A program made the position numbers and the translations under genes. Positions 10,041 through 22,300 of a stretch of 64,000 nt of DNA are shown here, in pieces. Under the pieces are notes generated by a model. The model was not told the origin of the DNA and did no database searches. It saw nothing but the letters and a program-made list of their open reading frames with translations. This DNA comes from Ooceraea biroi (lineage: Eukaryota; Arthropoda; Insecta; Hymenoptera; Formicidae): NCBI RefSeq assembly GCF_003672135.1, contig NC_039512.1:404874-468873 (forward strand), in the 5' to 3' direction. Position 1 is the first letter of the stretch, and the number at the start of each line of letters is the position of its first letter.

Positions 10041-11689
10041 GTTCGAATTGAAATTGTCAATACATATATACTATCACGCTATTATCTTTTTAAACTGTAT
10101 TCTTAGGAAGTACATGCTATAAATAAATTAATTCGATTTTTGACGATTACACATGATGTCTATGATTCGTTCATGAAAAAGAAACTGGGTTCATAGAAAG
10201 AAAATAATGCGACATATATGGATGATGAAAATATATAATGTCTGTTAAGTTAGCACCCCACCACACAAAATCGAAATACTAAATATACAGGAATTAAGTG
10301 CTCTTTATGTGCTAATTATGTGCTCTATTCACGATTTTTGTGCTCAAGCGGTTTAGCGAGAAATTGCAATTAAAAATGGGGGTGCTGACTTAACATAAGT
10401 TAGCACCCCCACTCATTGAAAATGCATACCGAACCAAAAACTTGGTACGCCAGAATTATGTGCTTTTTATGTGCTTTTAAGAGCATTACACAAAATTATC
10501 CTATTTGAAATAGTTTAGGAGATGCATGTCAAAAAAGATCGATACATACATCACTGATACAAGAGTAAAGTGCCCGTTAAAATAGAGATAGCGAAATGAT
10601 TCTGGACTCAAAATGTTGTTCGATTTATGTGCTTTCGGAATATGCACCATGAGATTTTTGTGCTCATCCCTCTCGATCGACCAACCGTCCCGAACGTTAG
10701 CACCACCATGCTTACAAGAGTAAAATGCCCGTTAAAATACAGATAGCGAAACGTTTCTGGTCTCAAAATGTTGCTCGATTTATGTGCTTTCGGAATATGC
10801 ACCATGAGATTTTTGTGCTCATGCTTTATATACATATATTATATATATAAAACAACAAAAAAACGTAATACAAAACTACAATGTATGATTTCCACAACAT
10901 TCCACGCGAAGCGAGTTCCAGTCCCACGCTACATCGAGGGGGGATGCGGGTGGGGGGCCGAAGGCCCCCCGCACCCCCCCTTCGGTGTGTGTGTGCGCGC
11001 GCGCGCGCGCCGCAATCGCTTGTCAACCGGATTGCGATTTTCTCCTCTTGATTAGGTTATTTTCTTCGAGGTGAGGTGCAGGGGGAGGGGATACGCCTAA
11101 TTTGTACTATTCTATTGTACAAAATATGTTTAACCGATAGGAAGCATGCGAAAGTAAAAGTGTTAAAATTCAAGTTCTATTCAATTGCCGCAGCTAATAT
11201 TTTATATTTAGTAGTTACATATGTAAAGGAGTGTATCACTAAAATTTCAGCTCGCTAGCTCATGGGGGCCTTTCGGAAGTATATCCCAAATTAGGCGTAG
11301 CCCCTCCCCCTGCACCTCACCTCGAAGAAAATAACCTAATCAAGAGGAGAAAATCGCAATCCGGTTGACAAGCGATTGCGGCGCGCGCGCGCGCGCACAC
11401 ACACACCGAAGGGGGGGTGCGGGGGGCCTTCGGCCCCCCACCCGCATCCCCCCTCGATGTAGCGTGGGACTGGAACTCGCTTCGCGTGGAATGTTGTGGA
11501 AATCATACATTGTATTTTTGTATTACGTTTTTTTGTTGTTTTATATATATAATATATGTATATAAAGCATGAGCACAAAAATCTCATGGTGCATATTCCG
11601 AAAGCACATAAATCGAGCAACATTTTGAGTCCAGAATCATTTCGCTATCTTTATTTTAACGGGCACTTTACTCTTGTATCAGTGATGTA

Positions 11690-12975
11690 TTGGGTCGTCC
11701 GGAAAGTTCGTGCCGATTTTGAAGGAAAATTCAAAGGCAACGTTTTTTTATGTCGATAAATATTTATTGACTTATGTATGCACCGTTTTGTTTCACAACC
11801 TTTGTCCATCTTTCACGCAACTGGAAGATTCCATTCTCCCAGAACTTCTTAGGTTTCTCGGCGAAAAACTCCTCAAGGTGGTTTTTTATGTCGATCAAAG
11901 AGTTGAAGTTCTTGCCGCTAAGAGAATTTTGCAAAGACCTAAATAAGTGAAAGTCTGAAGGTGCAATGTCTGGTGAATACGGTGGGTGAGGTAGCACATC
12001 CCAGCCAAACTCCAACAATTTTTGTCGGGTAGTCAAAGAAACATGAGGTCTGGCATTGTCCTGATGGAACACGACGCCCTTCCTATTAGCTAATTCTGGA
12101 CGTTTTTCCTGAATCGCTGTCTTTAATTCGTCCAGTTGCGAGCAGTACTTATCTGTATTTATCGTTTGGTTGTGTGGTAGGAGCTCATAATATAGGATTC
12201 CTTTCCAATCCCACCAGACACAGAGCATGACTTTTTTTGGATGAAGGCCGGCTTTCGGAGTGGTTAATGCTGGTTCATTTCGCTTACCCCAGGATCTTTT
12301 TCGTTCTACATTGTTGTAAATGATCCATTTTTCGTCACCCGTCACTAATTGCTTCAAAAATGGTACGTTTGCGTTGCGCTTGTACAGCGAGTCGCAGATG
12401 GAAATGCGATCCATTAAATTTTTTCGGTCAAATTATGCGGAACCCATACATCATAGCGACTTACGTAACCAAGCTTCACTACATGATCGTGGACAATGGT
12501 TTTCGATATTTTCAGTATCTCTGCTAATTCACGTGTCGTGTAGCGCGGATTATTCTCGATCAGTGTCTTGATTTGGTCATGATCAGTAGTAGAGGGTCTG
12601 CCCGAGCGTTCTTGGTCTTTAAGGTTAAAATCACCAGCTCTAAACTTAGCGAACCACTTACGTACGATTCTTTCAGCTAAAGCGCCTTCTCCGTAAACAG
12701 AACATATCGAATTTGTTGCTTGTGAGGCATTTTTGCCTTTCCGGTAATAGAAAAGCATCAAGTGTCTAAAATGTTCTTTGTTTTCTTCCATCTTCAAAAG
12801 AGTACAAAACTGACACGAATCAATTTATCTCAAACAACTTTTTTCCTAAAGATGCGTTGAAATGTCACCTTTAAGCATATGTATATAAATCATATGTTTT
12901 CAATAACATTGATATATTCAGACATGTTCTAACGCCATCTATTAAAAATCGGCACGAACTTTCCGGACGACCCAA
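11690..12975 (-). mobile_element. Full-length mariner transposon
   Basis: The 1286-bp element has 31-bp terminal inverted repeats starting TTGGGTCGTCCGGAAAGTTC, identical at the two ends as read, and a TA duplication (11688-11689, 12976-12977). It carries one transposase gene on the minus strand. It inserted in the right arm of the palindromic element; the left arm has the uninterrupted sequence at about 10545-10560, which confirms the insertion point. Identical ends and a nearly open gene point to a young copy. Confidence 0.96.
11764..12797 (-). pseudogene. Mariner transposase, single frameshift
   Basis: DD34D transposase that cuts and joins the element ends at TA sites. It is read as two frames: 12797-12414 (N-terminal helix-turn-helix region, with FRAGDFNLKDQERSGRP and ending WVPHNLTEKI) and 12414-11764 (catalytic domain starting MDRISICDSL). 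The catalytic residues are all present: TGDEKW, HQDNARPH and SPDIAPSDFHLF, with exactly 34 residues between the second and third Asp. The C-terminal end LRERWTKVVKQNGAYI is typical. The two frames are separated by a one-base loss in the T run (plus strand) at 12419-12424, so the protein stops early. Total coding length is near the usual 345 codons. I see no other break. The subfamily is not assigned. Confidence 0.95.
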
Positions 12976-13289
12976 TATGTATCGATCTTTTTTGACATGC
13001 ATCTCCTAAACTATTTCAAATAGGATAATTTTGTGTAATGCTCTTAAAAGCACATAAAAAGCACATAATTCTGGCGTACCAAGTTTTTGGTTCGGTATGC
13101 ATTTTCAATGAGTGGGGGTGCTGACTTATGTTAAGTCAGCACCCCCATTTTTAATTGCGATTTCTCGCTAAACCGCTTGAGCACAAAAATCGTGAATAGA
13201 GCACATAATTAGCACATAAAGAGCACTTAATTCCTGTATATTTAGTATTTCGATTTTGTGTGGTGGGGGTGCTAACTTAACAGACATAA

Positions 13290-14350
13290 ATATTTACAAA
13301 GAAAGAAATAATTGATCAAATATTTGTCAAAAATGTAATTTCTCAGAAAGTTTTCGTAAGAATTATATTAAATAATTCAAATTCGTGATTAACGTTTCTA
13401 AATTGCAATAGCTATCGTTCTGTCTAGTAAATTTGTTGGTATTTATTTTTGAAAGAACACACGGTAAATCCAGACACGAACTAGCATTTTCATTCATGTT
13501 GATTATATCGTCGCGATGTATCGTCGCCCTGGTTGGGGATACTTTTGAGTTCGTTCACTCGTCCGCTCGCGATCGAAATGGCAGTTCTTTCATTACGTCG
13601 GATGCCATTTCTGTTGAATGGTACGCTGTCGTTTAATTCGTTCGTGCGATCTTTAAATGGAGAAATTTCTTTTAGGACATTTTATTTATTATACTAACGG
13701 AACTGTATGAGAAGTGTTCACACATCGCACGAATAAATAAATATAAGCAAATATAATCTAAAACACTTCGGAAAATTAGAAAAATGCGATTTATTACTAG
13801 AATAAGAGACTAATACGTTAATTATGAGTGATATTTCAAAAATACTGACTAATATTGATTAATAGCTCAACTTTTTATGCATTTTTTTTATTAATCACTG
13901 TAAACTTTTGGAAAATTTGTGATATGCATCGCGGGAAATTCGTTATCAGTTTACTTCGTGCTTGTAACTGTTTAAATTTATCTTTGTTAAAATGAGTTAT
14001 TAATATGGATATGTAAATAATATATTAATGAGTGAGAAATTTCGTTTCAAATGTTATCAGATAATCGAGTTTTAATTTATTGCATGCGACATAAATAAGT
14101 AATGATATCATATTTATCACATAAATAAGTAATGATACGTTGAGGAAGAATGTGGTTTATGCTCGTTCTGCTTAAGAGCTAATCACGTCGTTTCATTGGT
14201 TAATAAATTCTAACGAACGCAAGCAGTACGCGTTATAATCATGTTTGCGTTCTTGGAATTCTGCTTTGCCTTGAAGAACAAAGTTGTTATCCTTAGTCCA
14301 CATATTTTTTATACTGACTGAACGAGATAGCGCGGTATTATACTATAATA
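13290..14350. other. Intronic stretch without recognisable gene
   Basis: Mostly AT-rich. A CpG-richer patch at 13490-13640 has a short chance frame. A roughly 29-bp imperfect tandem repeat (ACATAAATAAGTAATGAT) lies at about 14088-14135. Nothing else is supported. Confidence 0.45.
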
Positions 14351-16253
14351 CACTCACTCCCAAAAAAAGCGGTACACTAAAATTTAGGGAAAAATTTACC
14401 AACCTTCAAATGATCATAACTTGGTAAATAATGAAGATAAAAATATGTTCAAAAATGCAAAATGAAGCTTCAAGTATCCACTTTAAGAATATTTGAATGG
14501 CAATTATGGTCGGCCATTTGATTCAAAATGGCGGATGACAAAATGAGAGGATGCAAAAGTGATAACCGAAAGTCCGAGTTTGTGACGGTGCATGACGTGA
14601 ATTAGATATCGCAGCCTAATGGGACCAAATGCAAATGAAAATATAGAGTGTTATCTTTAAAATGCTTTTTACCGAGCTCGATGCGATCATTTTTCGCTGA
14701 GTTGTGCAACTTTAAAAAAGAAAACACTCTGTTAAGTAAATTTGGAGTATCTCAACAAAAAATGATCGCATCGAGCTTTGTAAAAAAGCGTTTTAAAGAT
14801 AAAACTCTATACTTTTATATGCATTTAGTCCCATTGGGCTGCAATACCTACTTTACACCATGTGCCATCGCAAACTCGAATCTTCATTTATCAATTTCGC
14901 ATGCTCTCCCTTTCCGCCATTTTAAAAAACTCGTCGTGCACAATTTCAATTTAAATTGCGAAAAGTAGGGTTTCAAAGCTTTAAAACCGTTTTTGAAATT
15001 TTGTGCTAGGATAGTTAGGTACCGAGATATTCAATTTCGAATTTGCAATATCGTCGATTCAGCAAGGCCTAAGGAATTAGAAAACCCTGCGGTTCGTTTA
15101 GTTCTTTTATAATTCCAACTGCTGCGTTCATTATTCTTTATACTCCAAATCCTTCTTATGTGGTGTGTGCGTGTGTGCGTGTGTGCGTGTGCGTGCGTGT
15201 GCGTGCGCGCGCGCGTGTGTGTGTGTATCACAAGGATGAGGACCCCGTGGTTCGTCAGTTCCACAGTAATTTAAGACTCCAAACCCTCCTTGTGCGCGCA
15301 CACACACCCCACAAGGAGGGTTTGGAGTCTTAAATTACTGTGGAACTGACGAACCACGGGGTCCTCATCCTTGTGATACACACACACACGCGCGCGCGCA
15401 CGCACACGCACGCACACGCACACACGCACACACGCACACACCACATAAGAAGGATTTGGAGTATAAAGAATAATGAACGCAGCAGTTGGAATTATAAAAG
15501 AACTAAACGAACCGCAGGGTTTTCTAATTCCTTAGGCCTTGCTGAATCGACGATATTGCAAATTCGAAATTGAATATCTCGGTACCTAACTATCCTAGCA
15601 CAAAATTTCAAAAACGGTTTTAAAGCTTTGAAACCCTACTTTTCGCAATTTAAATTGAAATTGTGCACGACGAGTTTTTTAAAATGGCGGAAAGGGAGAG
15701 CATGCGAAATTGATAAATGAAGATTCGAGTTTGCGATGGCACATGGTGTAAAGTAGGTATTGCAGCCCAATGGGACTAAATGCATATAAAAGTATAGAGT
15801 TTTATCTTTAAAACGCTTTTTTACAAAGCTCGATGCGATCATTTTTTGTTGAGATACTCCAAATTTACTTAACAGAGTGTTTTCTTTTTTAAAGTTGCAC
15901 AACTCAGCGAAAAATGATCGCATCGAGCTCGGTAAAAAGCATTTTAAAGATAACACTCTATATTTTCATTTGCATTTGGTCCCATTAGGCTGCGATATCT
16001 AATTCACGTCATGCACCGTCACAAACTCGGACTTTCGGTTATCACTTTTGCATCCTCTCATTTTGTCATCCGCCATTTTGAATCAAATGGCCGACCATAA
16101 TTGCCATTCAAATATTCTTAAAGTGGATACTTGAAGCTTCATTTTGCATTTTTGAACATATTTTTATCTTCATTATTTACCAAGTTATGATCATTTGAAG
16201 GTTGGTAAATTTTTCCCTAAATTTTAGTGTACCGCTTTTTTTGGGAGTGAGTG
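14351..16253. mobile_element. Giant palindromic element, 944-bp arms, Tc1/mariner-like ends
   Basis: Arms 14351-15294 and 15310-16253 have exactly equal length and appear identical wherever I compared them, around a 15-nt loop. The ends read CACTCACTCCCAAAAAAAGC with TA on both sides (14349-14350, 16254-16255), resembling Tc1-type ends. Each arm contains an older, diverged inverted repeat (about 14525-14702 against 14756-14936, mirrored in the other arm), so the element is a palindrome built of palindromes. A (TG)n-like stretch at 15165-15230 is mirrored at 15374-15439. The duplicated frames at 14648-14968/15636-15956 and 15031-15264/15340-15573 are mirror images, with no transposase motif. 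Confidence 0.92.
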
Positions 16254-16255
16254 TA

Positions 16256-17591
16256 TATCGTGCGATAACTAATGATTCATCATTCTAGTTGCAACATCCT
16301 TCTGATAATTCAGTTTTAGATTGTCGTGAATTTGACGTCAGTTTCTCGTCGATATTACAGCAATCTCGCTTTTTACGACGATTGCTATTTTAATGGTCTC
16401 TGCGAAGAACGTGTTCTTTACTTTGCCGTATTTTTAACGGCTTCACTGTTGCAAGCGCAGTAACAGTGTACGTAATTGCTTGAATGTACTTGAAGTCACC
16501 AATCGTCGTGAAACTGGTATTGAGAAACAGCTTTTACTTGTCGAAAATATAAATCTGCGCAAATAGACCCAGCGACGCGATGTCAACAGTCAATATATTC
16601 AATACCGCACGGATTTCCTCCGATTTTGCCAGAATGTAATTAAAATATCGTTTATTCGCTGTTATAAATTCAAATAAATTTGATTTTCTGCAAATCCAAT
16701 TATTATTTACTTGTGTGCAATTTTATAAGCAAAGTTTTATACACGCATTTTAGTCAGGAATATCAATATCCTGATATACACAGTATTGAATATGTCAATA
16801 ATTTTAATGTTTCTACTGCGACTTTGTTTAATATATAAATACAACACATGCGCACGTGTACACAGACATCACACATGTTTTCCACAGGAAATATTATTTC
16901 AAAATAAGTTGTATTTAGCAAAAACAATGTAGCTGGATTTATGAAAGAGCTATATATACAATATATACATAATTCTTGATTGTAGAAATCGATAGTTAAA
17001 CATCATCATATACTCATATTTGAGTGTTGATCTAAATCGTAAATATATTAGTGAGAACAAGTGCCATTGCGATTCACGAAATTTGCGAATTTATGTAGTA
17101 ATTATATTTATGTAGTAATTATGTAGTAATTATGGAATTAACAGTGAAGCTACAGTATAGTAAATCTTTTCTGACGCCAAATTTTCGATTTTATAATCGA
17201 AATGAGCTTGTTACATGAAACCCTTTATTTTTATTGGAGAGGAAATGATACCGTCAGTATCGGCATTTGCATTAGCAATTCTAAGATCGCTCGAAATTGA
17301 TCTTTCTTTTTTGTTGCTCTCTTGCGAAAATGCCTCGCGTTTTAACGTTATAACAATCACCTCCGGCGAGGTTTAATGGCCCGTGGATAATACCTAAAAG
17401 TTTTGCGAACCTTCGTAAGTTATCCAGCTGATGTAAATCCCGCCTATCTCGTAATCGAAATCCACGCCGGCGGCGGCGCACCCTTTCGGCGACAGGAATC
17501 CTTTGTTCTCGACTTAAATCCCTGAGTGTAACCGAGAACCCCCATAGTCTACGTAGCTTGTCCCGAAGGACCGAGACCGAGATAGAAAGCG

Positions 17592-17667
<76 letters not shown>

Positions 17668-18814
17668 TTACTGACACTTTATATACCTATGTCTCGACGG
17701 TATCCCACGCGAAGGGACCAAGTCGTTAGGCCTTAGGGAGATAAAGGTTACTGTGTCTTATCCCGGAAGATTTTGCAGGATGTGTTCGGTTACTCGCGCA
17801 TTTTGTCACGTCTTGAGCTTATTTATCCCTTTTTGACAATTATTTTTTATTATTTTTGTGCTATTAATAAGCTCTATTACATTCACGGAATATATGGAAG
17901 TTAATTTGTAACAGTAAGCGTGGCAATTTAAATGTAATTTAAACGTTAAAAGACAAATCTGCACAAAATGTATGAAACAACACTCTCATAATTTTTAATT
18001 TTGTTCTCGTTTTTTCTTGTTTATTCTTGTTTCTTGTTAAGCAAATTAGAAATAACCCTCATTAATAGTATTACGTTGTGTTCAGTGGCACTTAATTGAT
18101 GTCGTATTACGTTATAGTATTATAGTATCGTAGCATATTAAATTTCACATCTATTATTACACAGGATATATTGATTAATTATCAAAGCAGGTAATACAAC
18201 TATCTTTATGAAATGAATTAATAGCATTAATAGCAATTGGGAATTGGCTGTAACTTATGTTGCTGATCAGATGATCATTCATTTGATTCCTCATTAGGAA
18301 TTGCAGTGTATCGATCGATCCCGTTGTTAAGCTGCTCCCATTCACGGCGCTCTCCGATGATCGAATTATCGAACTCATTTTGCTAATCGGACGCTCTTCT
18401 TGCGTCCATGCAAATCTCATAAACTGTGGTTTATCGAGCGCCGAGGGTTGATTGAAGCGAGTTAATTTTCGACATCTGTACACCGAATGCCGCATAAGCA
18501 ACCGTCTCTGCGGGGTGTCGTGCGTACAAGAGGCGAAGGTGTTGTTCTACCAGCGGGCAGAGTCACTGGGGCATTGTAAATTTCCTGTACGTACTGTACC
18601 AAACGAAACGAGCCGCTCCTCTCAGCTCACCCTCGCCGATCTGGAAGGTACCTCTGATGTATCGCCGTATTGGTCGCACAAAATGATACCCGCAGTAGTT
18701 TCCCGAGTCACACATTGACCCTCCTTTTCTTTACGTTCTTGTTAACCCCTAGGACCTCGACTAGGATTAAATAACGTAAACGTTGCTCGATGGAATCGAG
18801 CTATTAGGATTATA
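16256..18814. other. Intronic stretch without recognisable gene
   Basis: AT-rich with a CpG-richer part at 17280-17580 and again at about 18290-18720. Short local repeats of TTATGTAGTAATTA occur at 17093-17135. A long GA microsatellite is annotated separately. The frames at 17281-17481, 18175-18501 and 18452-18718 show no family feature. Confidence 0.45.
17591..17665. repeat. (GA)n microsatellite
   Basis: About 75 bp of GA dinucleotides with a single phase slip near 17608. On a transcribed plus strand it gives a purine-rich run. Confidence 0.97.
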
Positions 18815-19358
18815 TAGGGTGTATTACTAAAGGTGTTACAAGCTTATATTTTTAAAACTAGATGAAGTATGAAATTTTTGTTTTCCAGCAAATATTTGGT
18901 ATCGAAAATAACATCATATGATGAAGTTAGTTTTTTCCTAGGTGGAGTAGTTAAAGTCACATCAAGGATATTTTGATTTTTTAACTGTCGACATATATTT
19001 TTTGAATGGCGCTAATTTCGAACATTTGCTTTAAGGATTTATTACTTTGATATCAATAACCAAGTAATTATAACTTTATTACTTTGTTTTGTTATTTCTA
19101 TTTGTTTTGTTATTATGACTATTTGTGGTCAATCTACTCGTCAGGAGACGGGCTACAATCGTACGCAATAAAAAATATATGTCGACAGTTAAAAAATCAA
19201 AATGTCCTTGATGTGACTTTAACCATTCCACCTAGGAAAAAACTAACTTCATCATATGATGTTATTTTCGATACCAAATATTTGCTGGAAAACAAAAATT
19301 TCATACTTCATCTAGTTTTAAAAATATAAGCTTGTAACACCTTTAATAATACACCCTG
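18815..19358. mobile_element. Inverted-repeat element (MITE) with about 188-bp arms
   Basis: Arms about 18815-19003 and 19172-19358 are inverted copies with several mismatches. The right end reads CAGGGTGTATTATTAAAGG (on the minus strand) and the left end TAGGGTGTATTACTAAAGG. TA flanks both ends (18813-18814, 19359-19360), which suggests a Tc1/mariner-type target. The 168-bp centre is noncoding; the frame 19084-19329 only crosses the right arm. Confidence 0.85.
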
Positions 19359-19360
19359 TA

Positions 19361-22300
19361 TAGTATTTTTTACTTTTTTATAGTTCGCATCAGAAATATA
19401 TAGCCTACTTTTTACTTGCGTCTGTAGTGAATAAATAAATTTAGTAAAATAAATTTAGTCGCACGTGAATTTCTAAAATTAAAAAGTAGTATTAAATTAT
19501 TGTGAGAACTAACATTACAACCGACAGTAACTGATATTACATTTTTTAAGTGAGATCAAAAGTTGCATGTTAAATAGTCATTATCACATCAAATAGTATT
19601 TCATTGTTCACTTTAGATGTCATATTTAAGAGTTCTCGTCCAAATCACTCGGAATTGCTTATCCGACATAATCGTCAAGACTAAACAATGTAAATTTCTT
19701 TTCGCCCGCTTGGTCGTTCATCCCCCTATTCTCGCCTTACATCCCAGTTCCGGCAAAGACCGTGAAGCAGTAAATTGACCGTTCCTTCCTTCCTTCTTTC
19801 TGCTCGCTCGCTCTCTTAAGTCGCTTCGTCTTGACGGTCTTTATTACCGACTCGTTATAACTCATGCTTTCGTTAATGCTCGTGGAGAAAAAAGGCGGCG
19901 CGAACGGATGTTAGATGGGCTAGAAAGCGGAGGACGAGAAACCATTTAACCCCATGCTGTTGTGTCGACGTGCGCATAATTAAGTTGAAAAGTTTCGTCC
20001 GGATCGCGCGTAAGAGAGAGGAAAGGGCTCATCACGATGCGAAGGTGAGCGGATCACTCGAAAACGCCACAAAACGTTCGTTTAACGTGCCGTAGTCGCC
20101 GGTATATAATTCTGCAAGCTCTCTGCCAGCTATATGTATGCATGCACGTGAAGCAACCCACATAACGACGTACACACTCATATACCAGTTCAGCTTCGCT
20201 CCGACAAGTTTCTGATCGCGTTAACGTTACTCGTTGATGCCGTTGATGACAGTGAGTTTGCCGTTGATGACGACCGAGAGCGCGTTGCGTCGCGAGAAGT
20301 TCGATGCTCCTATTTTCTTTTTTTATTTTTTAATTTTCGACTGAGTCGTGTAACTTGATATGCAAATTTGAGAAATTCGAAATAACCGGAAGATAGGAGA
20401 AAGAAACGTCAAGTAAAATATACGCTTAATAAAGTGCATCTGCGTAAAGAGCAGATACAGTTGATATCAGTTGATATTGTAGTAATAATATCAATCGTTT
20501 AAAATTTACTTATGTTTAAAATGCATTATGTAGTATATGAGGGATGACAATTCACTATTATTTACGTGCGAATTTCTTGTGCGAGTCTGTAACGTTTTTA
20601 AAAAATAATTATTTTGAAATATGTGTAAGAGAGAAAGAGACGATCAATAAGTTGACGATACCACCAAGTGAAGACATCGGGATAGATACAGTGAAATAAT
20701 TAAATACGAGAAGTACCACTTATCGATCTCTGCATCGCGGCGTCGCGTCGTGCAGACAGCTGCCCATAACGTAGCTATGTGACGTAACTGCACGGCTCAT
20801 GGGATAGCCTATATCGCGATAAATGTCGCATAATATTTATCTAAGATTTATCGTTTCTCGCTAGACACGTGTGGCTTGATTTATTTTGTCGTCTCGTGAT
20901 CGATTAGCATGCGTAAATATCGCGACATGCTTTTTCTACGATAACGACTTCCTTCACTTGAATTATACCATTCGGTTATCTAGGATAAGCATATTTTCCA
21001 TGTGTTAATTATTTTGTATTGTACTATACAATATTTACATTTATTTCTTCTGTAAGTTGTTACAGCCGAGAAATAAAAGAGCGAAGATTAATATACATCA
21101 AATTTGGTACATCTAGAAAAATAGATTGATCATTTTCATTCACTGTATTTGCTTGGAGATTACCGCAAGAGTTGCTAATAACAGAAAGAACTGTTGATTA
21201 ATTCGTATCAATTACGAAAAAGTTAGAAGCTAATCCTCTTCAATTATGTTAAACTTCTGCAGATGTTTCCGCTGAATATTTGTCTCCGTCTCCGGTTATT
21301 GCAAGTCTCTTCTAGTGCGAAACATATTAAGTTAACAAATCGGGATCTTCTGTTCTGGTGAGTTTAATATATTCATCCTTATATCATTCGCGTTTTAATC
21401 GATCGCTTGATGCAACGGGAGCTCATTTATCACAAGTTAATAAAGAGAACCGAGTAAAGATCGATTGCCAGAGTTCATCACAGTAATGTGAACTTCATGA
21501 GGGAGGAAACATTGATGTTTTACTTTTACATTTACATTTCATTAAAGATAGAAAGAGGCAATAATAGATGTTACGCTTCCAAGAATACCGCATTTTCCTA
21601 ACACTTGCAGGCAGAGAGTTGGAAAAATTAGCTTAAATGCCTGATTATTATATTCCTCTTCGAGGTTAAAATGTACCAAATAGGTCACAACTCTTGTCTT
21701 AAATCTATTCTGATTTTTTTCATTATCTCTGATCATTTGTTTTAGTCTAGTATTACGTTTGAGATATAAAATAGTTATGTATTCCAAAATACATAATACA
21801 TCTTTTCATTTTTGTGTTATTTATGAGATTACAGCATGAAATAACTTAATAATTATATATTATGCATCTATAGATGATTGTTATGTAATTTTAATCAAAT
21901 TTTACAAGAATTTTCGGTTATGTATAATAGTCGGAAATGCCTGAAAAAATGATTTATATCGTGTCATAACAAATTTGAAAATTTAAATGATTAGTTGTGT
22001 CTGTAATGCGATTATATAATATTTAGGTACAACGCATAGGCACTGTGTCTTTGCACAATATGAACGAAATAACCGGTTACGCGCTGGTACGTTACGCATC
22101 AGAGAATATCATGAAATGATCTCAAAGCTGCCACTGCTATTGATGTATTACTTCACACACTAGATGCACCCGATATTCCTCAATAGCGCATATCCAGATT
22201 ATTTATTGGCCAATATGAAAATGGAGGAAGCTAAAGCGATTTTATTTCATTTTATTTCATTTCTCCCGTTTGCTCTGTGCTTGTGTAAGTGCTTTATCAT

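Larger units (their letters stand above)
10239..13286. mobile_element. Long palindromic element, interrupted by a mariner
   Basis: Ends are TGTCTGTTAAGTTAGCACCC at left and its reverse complement at right (one C length difference), with TAA on both outer sides (10236-10238, 13287-13289), compatible with a 3-bp TWA target duplication as in PIF/Harbinger elements. The left arm runs 10239-11103 and the right arm 11288-13286, with the mariner at 11690-12975 inside the right arm. The unique centre is 11104-11287. The left arm is about 155 bp longer because a segment starting at 10559 is repeated at 10714. The terminal motif also occurs internally in both orientations around 10378-10412. No transposase of its own is visible. 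Short frames at 10608-11055 and 11336-11759 are mirror-image chance frames. About 1.76 kb without the mariner. Confidence 0.85.

Noticed and set aside
15031..15573. Two identical 77-residue frames rich in His/Thr
   Set aside because: They arise from the CA/GT-rich run in the two arms of the palindrome.
14351..16253. Possible CRISPR-like or satellite array because of repeated modules
   Set aside because: Repeats are inverted and long, with transposon-type ends and TA flanks, in a clearly eukaryotic context.
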